64,000 nt of DNA from Bog-793 sp963803025 (lineage in GTDB: Bacteria; Actinomycetota; Acidimicrobiia; Acidimicrobiales; Bog-793), in NCBI GenBank assembly GCA_963803025.1, contig CAWDKZ010000013.1, positions 186,001 to 250,000 of the forward strand, read 5' to 3'. Numbering within the stretch: position 1 is the stretch's first letter; every line of letters begins with the position of its first letter. Shown here piece by piece: positions 55,418 to 63,710 of this stretch. The notes under the pieces are model-generated. The model ran no database searches, was not told the DNA's origin, and saw only the letters and a program-made list of their open reading frames with translations. The position numbers and the translations under genes are program-made.

Positions 55418-56143
55418 CTAGCCCCGTCCGAGCGAGGCGAGGATCGCGGCGGGGGACTTCACCGTCCCGGTGACGAACGGACCGAATTCACCATAACGGG
55501 CCGAGGCCTCGTCGTAGCGCATCGCGTAGACGCACGACTTGATGTCGTCGAACGTGACGGCGAACAGCGTGACGCCCCACTCCCAGTCGTCAAGACCAGC
55601 CGAGCCGGTGACGAGCTGGAGCACCCGCCCGCGGAAGGCGCTCCCGAGCTTGCCGTGGTTGATCATCATCCGGAGGCGCTCCTCGTAGGGGAGCCGGTAC
55701 CAGTTGTCCGTGCCGTTGCGGCGTCGCGCCATCGGGTAGAAGGAGAACGCCGGCATCCCCTCCGGTGGGAGCTTCGGGCGCAGGCGCATCTGTTTCATCT
55801 GTTCAGGGACCCGATCGGCGTACTCGGACACCTCGGTGAGCGAGACGTACGAGTACCGGGGCACGCATCCGGCGTGGTGCAGCTCGGTCTGAAGCTCGCG
55901 CAGCCGCCCGAATGACGGTCCGAGCGCGAGGACACCCAGATCGCCCTTGTGACCGACGATCTCCACGGTGACGACTTCGTAGCCTGCGGAGTGGCACCCG
56001 GCGAGCGCGGACTCGACCGCTTCGGTGTCGGCGCCCGCGGCGAGATCGCAGAACAGATGGAGCGCGGCCCACCCCGGCGCACGCTCGGCTTCGGCGGCTC
56101 CACCCGGTTGCTCGGCTGCCGAGCGCGCCGTCTGATTCGTCAC
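55418..56143 (-). CDS. hemQ: Coproheme decarboxylase HemQ (ChdC)
   Basis: A 241-aa chlorite-dismutase-fold protein that decarboxylates coproheme to heme b, the last step of the coproporphyrin pathway. The proximal His163 is in INHGKLGSAFRGRV, the catalytic Tyr136 in FYPMARRRNG, and the family core is GLDDWEWGVTLFA. It is 20 bp upstream of larE on the same strand. It completes the hemE-hemH-hemY set at 14.8-18.2 kb. Confidence 0.92.
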   Translation of the reverse strand: MTNQTARSAAEQPGGAAEAERAPGWAALHLFCDLAAGADTEAVESALAGCHSAGYEVVTVEIVGHKGDLGVLALGPSFGRLRELQTELHHAGCVPRYSYVSLTEVSEYADRVPEQMKQMRLRPKLPPEGMPAFSFYPMARRRNGTDNWYRLPYEERLRMMINHGKLGSAFRGRVLQLVTGSAGLDDWEWGVTLFAVTFDDIKSCVYAMRYDEASARYGEFGPFVTGTVKSPAAILASLGRG

Positions 56144-56237
56144 GCGGCGAGTCTACGGCGCACACGATCGCGGCCTTCCTGGGAGGCGTCGCGGCAGGAC
56201 CGGGGTGCATGTCCCACGGCCCTGCCGGAACCGCAAC

Positions 56238-57466
56238 GGTGGATTCAAAGGGTCCGCGCAATTTCTCAGTGAGCCAACCATCGTTGGATGAGCTCACTGG
56301 GAGGGCGTAGATGCCGCGACAACGGTCACCAAAAATGGAGCAGGAAGTTCGGCGTCTCCGAGCGAGGGGGCATTCGTTTCGGGAAATTGGCCGCATACTC
56401 GAGTGCTCGGACTCTCACGCGCACAGAGTCTGCATGCTGCGGGACCAGCTTCCGCCGGATACTCATGGTTGGACGCCGGCACCGGGTCGTTTGTCGATGA
56501 GAGAGCGAGAGGAGATCCGAGCAGGGATCGAGCGCAAGGAGACGTTCACGTCGATCGCCCGTGCACTCGGGCGGTCGGTGTCCTCTCTGTCACGAGAGGT
56601 TTCGTCGAACGGGGGGCGGACGCGCTATGAGGCCTGGCGTGCGCACGAGCGCGCCTATGAGCAGTCCCGTCGCCCAAAACCCACCAGGCTGAGCCACAAA
56701 CCCCTGGCGGCCAAGGTGATCGAAGGCCTCAAGCAGTGGTGGTCTCCCGAAGAGATCGCGAGATGCTTGCGCAGAGAGTTCCCGAACGATCCGATGATGC
56801 GAGTGAGCCACGAGACGATCTACAAGACGCTCTATGTCCAAGGTCGCGGTGAACTGCGCCGTGAGCTCCACCGTTGCTTGAGATCAGGACGAGCCCAGCG
56901 TCGGCCACGTGGTCGCATGCAGCGTCAAGGGCCGATCTCGAACATGGTGATGATCTCCGAGCGCCCGGCCGAGGTGGAAGATCGTGCTGTCCCTGGCCAC
57001 TGGGAGGGCGACCTCATCATCGGCAAGAACGGCCGCTCGGCGGTCGGGACCCTCGTCGAGCGCTCGACACGCTTCGTGCTCTTGTTGCATCTTCCCGACG
57101 GCCGGGAGGTGGACAAAGTCGACGCCGCCATGCGCAAGGCGATCACCGGTCTTCCCGACGTGCTGCGTCGCTCGATCACGTGGGATCAAGGAACGGAGAT
57201 GGCGAGACACCAATCCTTCACCGTTGACACCGGCATCCAGATCTACTTCTGTGACCCGCATAGCCCTTGGCAACGAGGATCGAACGAGAACACCAACGGA
57301 TTGCTCCGTCAATACATGCCGAAAGGAACCGACCTCTCGGTGCACAGTGCCGCAGACCTCGAGCGTTTCGCCGCCAGTCTCAACAACCGCCCGCGCAAGA
57401 CACTCGGATATATGAAACCATCAGAGAAGCTCACCGAGTTTCTTGCACTGACCGGTTGAATCCGCC
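56238..57466 (+). mobile_element. IS30-family insertion sequence
   Basis: A 1229-bp element bounded by imperfect inverted repeats: GGTGGATTCAAAGGGTC (56238-56254) and, reverse-complemented, GGCGGATTCAACCGGTC (57450-57466). The trinucleotide AAC on both sides (56235-56237 and 57467-57469) is a candidate target duplication, in the IS30 size range. It holds one intact transposase gene and appears recently inserted. Confidence 0.85.
56311..57459 (+). CDS. IS30-family transposase
   Basis: 382 aa. An N-terminal HTH (FREIGRILECSDSHAHRV) and a second HTH (SIARALGRSVSSLSREV) are followed by an RNase H-fold DDE domain: Asp234 in HWEGDLIIG, Asp292 in TWDQGTEM and Glu326 in NENTNGLLRQYMP. ATG 56311 has GGAGGG upstream. 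All three acidic residues are present, so it should be active. Its stop lies within the right inverted repeat. Confidence 0.93.
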   Translation: MPRQRSPKMEQEVRRLRARGHSFREIGRILECSDSHAHRVCMLRDQLPPDTHGWTPAPGRLSMREREEIRAGIERKETFTSIARALGRSVSSLSREVSSNGGRTRYEAWRAHERAYEQSRRPKPTRLSHKPLAAKVIEGLKQWWSPEEIARCLRREFPNDPMMRVSHETIYKTLYVQGRGELRRELHRCLRSGRAQRRPRGRMQRQGPISNMVMISERPAEVEDRAVPGHWEGDLIIGKNGRSAVGTLVERSTRFVLLLHLPDGREVDKVDAAMRKAITGLPDVLRRSITWDQGTEMARHQSFTVDTGIQIYFCDPHSPWQRGSNENTNGLLRQYMPKGTDLSVHSAADLERFAASLNNRPRKTLGYMKPSEKLTEFLALTG

Positions 57467-57471
57467 AACTT

Positions 57472-59091
57472 CTAGTAGTCGTCCATCGGGGGCGTGGGAG
57501 CCGGCTGCTTCTCCTCGGGCTTGTCGACGACCACGGCTTCCGTCGTCAAGAAGAGCGCCGCGATCGAGGCGGCGTTCTGTAGCGCCGAGCGGGTCACCTT
57601 CGCAGCGTCGATGACGCCGACGGAGAACAGGTCCTCGTACACGCCGGTCTCGGCGTTGAGGCCCTCGGCGAGGACCTTCAGTCCGCGGACCTTCTCGATC
57701 ACGACCCCGCCCTCGGCGCCGGCGTTGATCGCGATCTGCTTCAGCGGCTCTTCGACCGCCCGGGCGACGATCCGGGCTCCGGTCGCCTCGTCACCTTCGA
57801 GCTTCTCGGCGAGGTCGAGGATCGCCGGCTGGCAGCGGAGAAGCGCCACACCACCACCGGGGACGACGCCCTCCTCGATCGCGGCCTTCGTCGTCGAGAC
57901 GGCGTCTTCGATCCGGTGCTTCTTCTCCTTCAGCTCGACCTCGGTCGCCGCGCCGACCTTGATCACGGCGACGCCACCGGAGAGCTTGGCGAGCCGCTCC
58001 TGGAGTTTCTCCCTGTCGTAGTCGGAGTCGGTGTTCTCGATCTCGGTCTTCAGCTGACTGATCCGGCCTTTGATGTCGGCCTCGTTGCCGGCGCCCTCGA
58101 CGATCGTTGCCTCGTCTTTCGAGACGACCACCTTGCGGGCCCGGCCGAGCAGGTCGAGCGTGACGTTCTCGAGCTTCAGGCCGACGTCCTCGGTGATGAC
58201 CTGTGCGGCGGTGAGGATCGCCATGTCCTGGAGCATCGCCTTGCGCCGCTCGCCGAAGCCCGGGGCCTTGATGCCGACGCTCTTGAACGTGCCACGGATC
58301 TTGTTCACGACGAGCGTGGCGAGCGCCTCGCCCTCGACGTCCTCGGCGATGATGACGAGCGGCTTGCCGGTCTGCATCACCTTCTCGAGGACCGGGAGCA
58401 GGTCGCGTACCGCGCTGATCTTGGAGCCGCAGATCAGCACGTACGGGTCCTCGAGCACGGCCTCCATGCGGTCGGAATCCGTGACGAAGTACGGGGAGAT
58501 GTAGCCCTTGTCGAACCGCATCCCTTCCACGAGGTCCATCTCCATGCCGAAGGTCTGGGACTCCTCGACGGTGATGACGCCGTCCTTGCCGACCTTGTCG
58601 ATCGCCTCGGCGATCATCGCCCCGATCTCCGGGTCGGCGGCTGAGATCCCCGCGACCTGGGCGATCTGGTCCTTCGAGTCGATGTCCTTCGCGATCTCCT
58701 TCAGGCGGGCGACGGTGGTCTCGACTGCCGCCTCGATCCCGCGCTTCAGCGACATCGGGTTCGCACCGGCGGCGACGTTGCGGAGACCCTCGCGTACGAG
58801 GGCACCGGCGAGCACCGTCGCCGTCGTCGTGCCGTCACCGGCGACGTCGTCGGTCTTCTTCGCGACTTCCTTGACGAGCTCGGCGCCCACCTTCTCGAAG
58901 GGGTCCTCGAGGTCGATCTCCTTCGCGATCGAGACACCGTCGTTCGTGATCGTCGGCGCGCCCCACTTCTTCTCGAGGACGACGTTGCGACCCTTCGGTC
59001 CGAGTGTGACCTTCACCGCGTCGACGAGCTGGTTCATGCCCCGCTCGAGCGCACGCCTGCCGTGCTCATCGAACTCGATCAACTTCGACAT
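57472..59091 (-). CDS. groL: 60 kDa chaperonin GroEL
   Basis: A 539-aa chaperonin with the ATP site VTLGPKGRNVV, DVAGDGTTTATVLA and the usual apical/intermediate segments; GVVPGGGVALLR is present. The C-terminus is PTPPMDDY, not a Gly-Met repeat. No groES lies next to it, as in groL2-type loci of actinobacteria. GGGAGG lies before ATG 59091 and a CIRCE operator just upstream, so it is heat-shock regulated. An IS30 element begins 5 bp beyond its stop codon, replacing the native 3' flank. Confidence 0.95.
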   Translation of the reverse strand: MSKLIEFDEHGRRALERGMNQLVDAVKVTLGPKGRNVVLEKKWGAPTITNDGVSIAKEIDLEDPFEKVGAELVKEVAKKTDDVAGDGTTTATVLAGALVREGLRNVAAGANPMSLKRGIEAAVETTVARLKEIAKDIDSKDQIAQVAGISAADPEIGAMIAEAIDKVGKDGVITVEESQTFGMEMDLVEGMRFDKGYISPYFVTDSDRMEAVLEDPYVLICGSKISAVRDLLPVLEKVMQTGKPLVIIAEDVEGEALATLVVNKIRGTFKSVGIKAPGFGERRKAMLQDMAILTAAQVITEDVGLKLENVTLDLLGRARKVVVSKDEATIVEGAGNEADIKGRISQLKTEIENTDSDYDREKLQERLAKLSGGVAVIKVGAATEVELKEKKHRIEDAVSTTKAAIEEGVVPGGGVALLRCQPAILDLAEKLEGDEATGARIVARAVEEPLKQIAINAGAEGGVVIEKVRGLKVLAEGLNAETGVYEDLFSVGVIDAAKVTRSALQNAASIAALFLTTEAVVVDKPEEKQPAPTPPMDDY

Positions 59092-59130
59092 CTCGGATGT
59101 CCTCCCTTGGCCGCCCGGGTTCTCCGAGCG

Positions 59131-59157
59131 TTAGCACTCTCATCAGTCGAGTGCCAA
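59131..59157 (-). promoter_or_regulatory. CIRCE operator of groL
   Basis: TTAGCACTC, nine bases, GAGTGCCAA: a CIRCE inverted repeat differing from the consensus in one base (GAGTGCCAA for GAGTGCTAA). It lies 40 nt before the groL start and is the binding site of the HrcA repressor. Confidence 0.92.
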
Positions 59158-59223
59158 TAGCAAACCACGCCGGCTGCGGCGACGCAACACGCCCAGCTCA
59201 CGGGTGGTCGCGCCGACGGGTGA

Positions 59224-59499
59224 TCAGCCGCCGGAGATCGCCGGGACGACCGAGAGCGTCTCGTCATCCCGGACGGGGGTGTCCAGCCCGTCGAGGAACC
59301 GGATGTCCCGGTCGGCGAGGAAGATGTTGACGAACCGGCGCAGCTGCCCCTCGTCGTCGACGATCCGCTCTTTCAACCCGGGGTGGCGGGCCTCGAGGGC
59401 GTCGAGCGCCTCGCGCACCGTCGCGGCTTCGACCGCGATCTCGCGCCTGCCGCCGGCGACGGGCCGCAGCTGGGCCGGGAGGCGGACGACGACGCTCAC
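59224..59499 (-). CDS. ThiS/MoaD/CysO-family sulfur-carrier protein
   Basis: 91 aa, beta-grasp protein ending in Gly-Gly (VVPAISGG), which is activated as a C-terminal thiocarboxylate to carry sulfur. SVVVRLPAQLRPVAGG starts the fold. GTG 59499 overlaps the stop of thrC (GTGA), so the two are translationally coupled. CysO of mycobacteria supports cysteine synthesis from O-phosphoserine; HcyS supports homocysteine synthesis. The link to threonine synthase here favours a role in cysteine/methionine sulfur but is not proven. No activating E1 or Mec protease gene is adjacent. Confidence 0.85.
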   Translation of the reverse strand: MSVVVRLPAQLRPVAGGRREIAVEAATVREALDALEARHPGLKERIVDDEGQLRRFVNIFLADRDIRFLDGLDTPVRDDETLSVVPAISGG

Positions 59500-60743
59500 T
59501 CGGGGTTCCTCCAGTCGTCTTCGAGCGCCGCGAAGGCGCCGAGCGTTGGTTCGATGACGGCCGACGGCCCGGCGGCGTCGCCGAACGCCTCGACCGTCTT
59601 CAGCCCCGTCCCCGTGATGCAGGCGACGACGCGCTCGTCGTGGCGCACGATCCCGTCGTGCGCGAGCTTGCCCAGGCAGGCGATCGTCACGCCTCCCGCG
59701 GTCTCGGCGAAGATGCCTTCGGTCCGAGCGAGGAGCCGGATCCCTTCGATGATCTCGGCGTCGGTCGCCGTGGCGATCGAGCCCGACGACGCGCGCACCG
59801 ACTTGAGGGCAGCTTCCCCGTCGGCCGGACTCCCGATGGCGAGCGACTTCGCGATCGTCTCGGGGCGCACCGGCGTCGGCACGGACTTCCCTTCGACCAG
59901 GGCCCGGGCGACCGGGGCGCAACCGGCCGCCTGCGCGCCGGAGATCCGCACCCGCTGGTCGCCTGCGACGAGGCCGACGAGTCCGAGCTCGGCGAAACCT
60001 TTGTCGATCTTGGTGAGGAGACTCCCCGAGGCGATCGGCGCGACGACGTGGTCAGGGAGTTGCCAGCCGAGCTGCTCGGCCACCTCGAAGGCGAGCGTCT
60101 TGGAGCCCTCGGCGTAGTAGGCGCGCAGGTTGATGTTGACGAACGCCCATTCCTCGTGTTCGTCGACGATCTCGGCGCAGAGGCGGTTGACCTCGTCGTA
60201 GGTGCCGTTGACGGCGACGACCCGCACTCCGAACACGGCCGTCGTCGTGATCTTCGTGCGCTCGAGGTCAGTCGGCACGAAGACGTAGCACTCCATGCCG
60301 GCGCGGGCCGCGTGCGCCGCGACGGAGTTGGCGAGGTTCCCCGTCGAGACGCAGGCCGCCACCTTGAAACCGAGCTCGCGCGCGCGGGTCAGCGCGACCG
60401 ACGTCACCCGGTCCTTGAACGAGCCGGTCGGGTTGCGGGTGTCGTCTTTCAGCCAGAGCTCGCCGAGCCCGAGCTCGGCGGCGAGGCGATCGGCCCGGAT
60501 GAGCGGGGTGTATCCCGCGCCGAGGTCGACCGCCCCACCGGGGTCGGCGGGGAGGAGGTCCGCGTAGCGCCAGATCGAGAGCGGTCCGCGGCCGATCCTG
60601 GCGCGGTCAACGCGGCCCGAGATGGCGTCGTAGTCGTAGACGACTTCGAGGGGGCCGAAACACCACTCGCAGACGTAGCGGGCCTCGGAACCGAAGAGCC
60701 GTCCACATTCACGGCAGCGCAGACCGTCGGTCGGCGAGGTCAC
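59496..60743 (-). CDS. thrC: Threonine synthase
   Basis: A 415-aa PLP enzyme converting O-phosphohomoserine to threonine. An N-terminal zinc-ribbon-like segment (CRECGRLF, CEWCFGP) is followed by PLP Lys in NPTGSFKDRVT and STGNLANSVAAHAA. The family is the class II-like threonine synthase common in archaea and actinobacteria. ATG 60743. It overlaps the sulfur-carrier gene. Homocysteine synthesis via O-phosphohomoserine is an alternative use of the same PLP fold. Confidence 0.88.
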   Translation of the reverse strand: MTSPTDGLRCRECGRLFGSEARYVCEWCFGPLEVVYDYDAISGRVDRARIGRGPLSIWRYADLLPADPGGAVDLGAGYTPLIRADRLAAELGLGELWLKDDTRNPTGSFKDRVTSVALTRARELGFKVAACVSTGNLANSVAAHAARAGMECYVFVPTDLERTKITTTAVFGVRVVAVNGTYDEVNRLCAEIVDEHEEWAFVNINLRAYYAEGSKTLAFEVAEQLGWQLPDHVVAPIASGSLLTKIDKGFAELGLVGLVAGDQRVRISGAQAAGCAPVARALVEGKSVPTPVRPETIAKSLAIGSPADGEAALKSVRASSGSIATATDAEIIEGIRLLARTEGIFAETAGGVTIACLGKLAHDGIVRHDERVVACITGTGLKTVEAFGDAAGPSAVIEPTLGAFAALEDDWRNPE

Positions 60744-60964
60744 GGCTTCCTCCTCATCGATCGGGCATTGGCACCTGGTGACGAGTCACCCTGCACTCGA
60801 GACTGGTTGCCGCGGCGTCTTCGGGCCCGTCCCTCAGCCGCTCTGGATGATGCGGACAGTCTGGTCGGCCGGACCCAACCGAGTCAAAACGGCTTGTCGT
60901 TGTCTGCTTCCTGGCACGAGGCGAAGATGGTCCTCGTGGCGGTCTTCCCCGACGGGGCGAACCG

Positions 60965-62356
60965 GTGAGCGAGCTTGTCGTCGTCGCCAACGGGGGCCCG
61001 TTCTCGCTCGCCGTCGAGGCGGGCCGGGTCGTGGTGGGTCGCGCCGCCGGGGGGCTCGCGCCGAGTCTGGCCGTCGCGTTGCAGGGACGAGGTGCGCGCT
61101 GGATTGCGGCCGCGCGATTCGGGGCCGAGCAGGAGGTCGCGGCGCGGGGGTTGACGGTCCCGACGACCGAGGGTCTGCAGGTCCATCTCGTCGGGATTCC
61201 AGGCGAGATGGCCGCCGCGCACCGGATGATCGCCAACGGTACGTTGTGGTTCCTCCACCACGGGTTGTTCGACCGGACGCGTCGGCCGACGATCGATCGT
61301 CGCTGGCACGAGGCCTGGAGGCAGTTCCGCGCCTACAACGCCTGCTTCGCCGAGGAGATCGCGCGACGCGCGCCGGAGGGCGCGACCGTCGTCGTGAACG
61401 ACTACCACCTTTCGCTCGTCGGCGGGCGTCTCGCCGTGCTGCGTCCCGATCTCGAGACAGTCCATTTCACCCACACGTCGTTCTGCGACCCGGACGAGCT
61501 GCGCGTGCTCCCGCGTGCGGTCGCCGCGGAGCTCGTCGCAGGGATCGCGTCGTTCGGTGCCGCGGGGTTCCACACGGAACGCTGGGCGGACAACTTTCGG
61601 CGCTGCGCAGCCGAGTTCCTGGCCGACGACCCCCGAGTCGTCGTCGCGCCGCTCGGCGTGGACGCGCCGCGGCTCGCGGCGATCTCGGCGACACCGGTGG
61701 TCGAGCGGGCGCGTTCCGAACTGTTCACGACCGTCGCGGGACGGCGCATCGTCTTCCGCAGCGATCGACTCGAGCTGTCGAAGAACATCGTGCGGGGGTT
61801 CCTCGCGTTCGAGGAGCTACTCGAGGCCGAGCGGGGTCTGCGTGATTCGGTGGTGTTCCTCGCTCACCTCTACCCCTCGCGGGAGGAGCTCCCCGAGTAC
61901 CTCGCCTACCGCAACGAGGTCGAGCGGACAGCTGCGCGCCTGAACGAGCGCTTCGGCAGCAGTGATCGGTCGCCGGTCGTCCTCGAGATCGCCGACGACC
62001 ACGACGCGTCCCTCGCCGAGCTGAGCTCGTTCGACGTGCTCCTCGTGAACACGCTGCGGGACGGGATGAACCTGGTCGCGAAGGAGGGTGCGGTGCTGAA
62101 CCGCCGGGACGGCGTGCTCGCGCTGAGCAGAGAGGTCGGCGCCTTCGCCGAGCTCGGCGGGGCCGCCGTCGCCGTCGAGCCGTTCGACATCAGCGGCACG
62201 GCCGCGGCGATCCGCCGCGCGCTCGAGATGCCGGCGAGCGAGCGTCGCGCCCGGGCGCGTCGACTCCGTGACCTCGCGGCGCTCCATCCGCCCGCGCAGT
62301 GGCTCGCCGAGGTGGCGGCGCAGGCGCGACCGGGCAGGCGACCTCGTCTCAAGTAG
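60965..62356 (+). CDS. otsA: Trehalose-6-phosphate synthase OtsA (GT20)
   Basis: 463 aa. It makes trehalose-6-phosphate from UDP-glucose and glucose-6-phosphate. The N-terminal loop is VVANGGPFSL instead of SNRGP; ARWIAAARFG, VVVNDYHLSLVGGRL, DRLELSKNIVRGFLAFEELL and VNTLRDGMNLVAKEG contain the donor and acceptor sites (Arg, Asp, Lys). It starts at GTG 60965, about 220 bp divergent from thrC, and is convergent with otsB. Confidence 0.9.
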   Translation: MSELVVVANGGPFSLAVEAGRVVVGRAAGGLAPSLAVALQGRGARWIAAARFGAEQEVAARGLTVPTTEGLQVHLVGIPGEMAAAHRMIANGTLWFLHHGLFDRTRRPTIDRRWHEAWRQFRAYNACFAEEIARRAPEGATVVVNDYHLSLVGGRLAVLRPDLETVHFTHTSFCDPDELRVLPRAVAAELVAGIASFGAAGFHTERWADNFRRCAAEFLADDPRVVVAPLGVDAPRLAAISATPVVERARSELFTTVAGRRIVFRSDRLELSKNIVRGFLAFEELLEAERGLRDSVVFLAHLYPSREELPEYLAYRNEVERTAARLNERFGSSDRSPVVLEIADDHDASLAELSSFDVLLVNTLRDGMNLVAKEGAVLNRRDGVLALSREVGAFAELGGAAVAVEPFDISGTAAAIRRALEMPASERRARARRLRDLAALHPPAQWLAEVAAQARPGRRPRLK

Positions 62357-62443
62357 CGGGGTCCGGCGAACCTGCACGTCGCAACGATCCTGCCGGCCGA
62401 CGCCGACAGCGCCATCAGGGCGGAGACCCGCGCGATCGGACGG

Positions 62444-63259
62444 TCAGCTGACGGGGCGGTCCTCCGATGACGCCCGGCTGGCCAGCTCCTCGAGGAACCC
62501 GAGCGCAGCGAGGGGTCCCGCGACGACGAAGTCCGCGTCGGCGACGAGGGCCGCGGGGACCTCCGGGCTCGTCACCGCGACCCGCACGCCGGCGAAGTTG
62601 TGGGTATGGGCGAGTACGTCGACCGCCCTGAAGGCGGGGATGTCGCCGACGTCGTCGCCGAGGACGCAACCGGCCGAACAGCCCGCGAGCAGTGACACGA
62701 CGATCGACCCCTTGTCGTTCGCGACGGGCAGGACGAGCTCGATCGCCCGCTTGCCCTGTCGGATCGCGAGACCGTGGCGCGCCGCGATGTCGTGCGCGAG
62801 CTCGATGGCGCGGGGAGCGACGTCCGGGGCGTTACGCCAGTGGAGCGTGAGCGCCAGCCCCTTCTCCTCGACGAGGGCGCCCGGCGGGGCGGCGGCGTGG
62901 GCTTCACGGATCGCTTCGGCGACCGTGCCGGCGTAGTCGTCGACGAGCGGATCGCACACGATCGAGCCGTCCGGCGCCCGGTGCTCAAGTCCGTAGTGCC
63001 CGTAGACGCCGAGTCGGGCGAGCGACGGTCCGATGCCGAGCTGCGCGACGAGGAACGCGACCGGCCGGCCCGAGACGATCGCGACGACGCCGAACTGCGC
63101 GGTGAGGCGTTCGAGCACGGCGACCGCGCCGGCAAGCGGGGCTGCCTCGTCGGGATTCGGGACGATCTCGGCGAGCGTGCCGTCGTAGTCGACGATGACT
63201 CCCGTCGCGGACGGTTGCGCGCAGAGCAGCGCGAGTGCCCGCTCGACGGCCGGGTTCAG
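62444..63259 (-). CDS. otsB: Trehalose-6-phosphate phosphatase OtsB
   Basis: A HAD-superfamily phosphatase. The catalytic Asp motif VIVDYDGTLAEI is encoded at about 63160-63195; FGVVAIVSGRPVAFL, GHYGLEHRAPDG and LGDDVGDIPAF contain the further HAD motifs. ATG 63118 lies downstream of the catalytic motif, so it cannot be the true start. The frame is open upstream but has no ATG/GTG/TTG before the motif until far into the next gene; CTG 63259 overlaps the stop of the upstream gene (CTGA) in the same way that others here use ATGA/GTGA, and gives 271 aa. Either a rare CTG start or a base error is involved. Confidence 0.8.
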   Translation of the reverse strand: MNPAVERALALLCAQPSATGVIVDYDGTLAEIVPNPDEAAPLAGAVAVLERLTAQFGVVAIVSGRPVAFLVAQLGIGPSLARLGVYGHYGLEHRAPDGSIVCDPLVDDYAGTVAEAIREAHAAAPPGALVEEKGLALTLHWRNAPDVAPRAIELAHDIAARHGLAIRQGKRAIELVLPVANDKGSIVVSLLAGCSAGCVLGDDVGDIPAFRAVDVLAHTHNFAGVRVAVTSPEVPAALVADADFVVAGPLAALGFLEELASRASSEDRPVS

Positions 63260-63522
63260 CGCGGTCGACGTTGACGGGGAGCTTCGGCGAAGAACGCGGC
63301 GCGTCTTCGTTCGGCGCGCCGGCGTCGTGCGCGATGGACGACGAGGGGGTCGTACGCGGCGGCGTCATCGGAATCGGCGAGCGTCGAGACGATCGCGTAG
63401 TAGCGCGCCGGGGAGATGCCGAGTCGGGTGCGGATCGCATCCCGTTTGCTCGATTGATCAGCGGCCTTCCACCATTCGCGCTCGAAATCGAGCACCGCGC
63501 GCTCGAGCGACGTCAACGACAT
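63256..63522 (-). CDS. DUF3263 domain protein
   Basis: 88 aa. It carries the DUF3263 motifs AVLDFEREWWKAADQSSKRDAIRTRLGISPARYYAIVSTL and AAYDPLVVHRARRRR, a small basic winged-helix-like domain seen only in actinobacteria and thought to bind DNA. ATG 63522 fits; earlier frames add non-homologous sequence. Its stop overlaps the proposed otsB start. Its pairing with otsB may be only positional. Confidence 0.8.
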   Translation of the reverse strand: MSLTSLERAVLDFEREWWKAADQSSKRDAIRTRLGISPARYYAIVSTLADSDDAAAYDPLVVHRARRRRAERRRAAFFAEAPRQRRPR

Positions 63523-63710
63523 GGCGTCTTCTCCACGGCTCGACAATGCCGTGACGAGGCCCGCGAAGCAAGCATCCTCCCCGAACCCGCCTTCTTGGCG
63601 CAAGACGCGGCGTCACGTGGGCCAGCTCTGACGGCGCGTGCCGCGATGTTCGCGACCGAAGACGGCTCGGCCGGGCGAGCTGCGGACAGACCCGTCGTCG
63701 CGAGGTGTGC

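Noticed and set aside
57460..57480. IS30 insertion truncating GroEL
   Set aside because: The groL reading frame ends in its own TAG before the target duplication; the protein has normal length.
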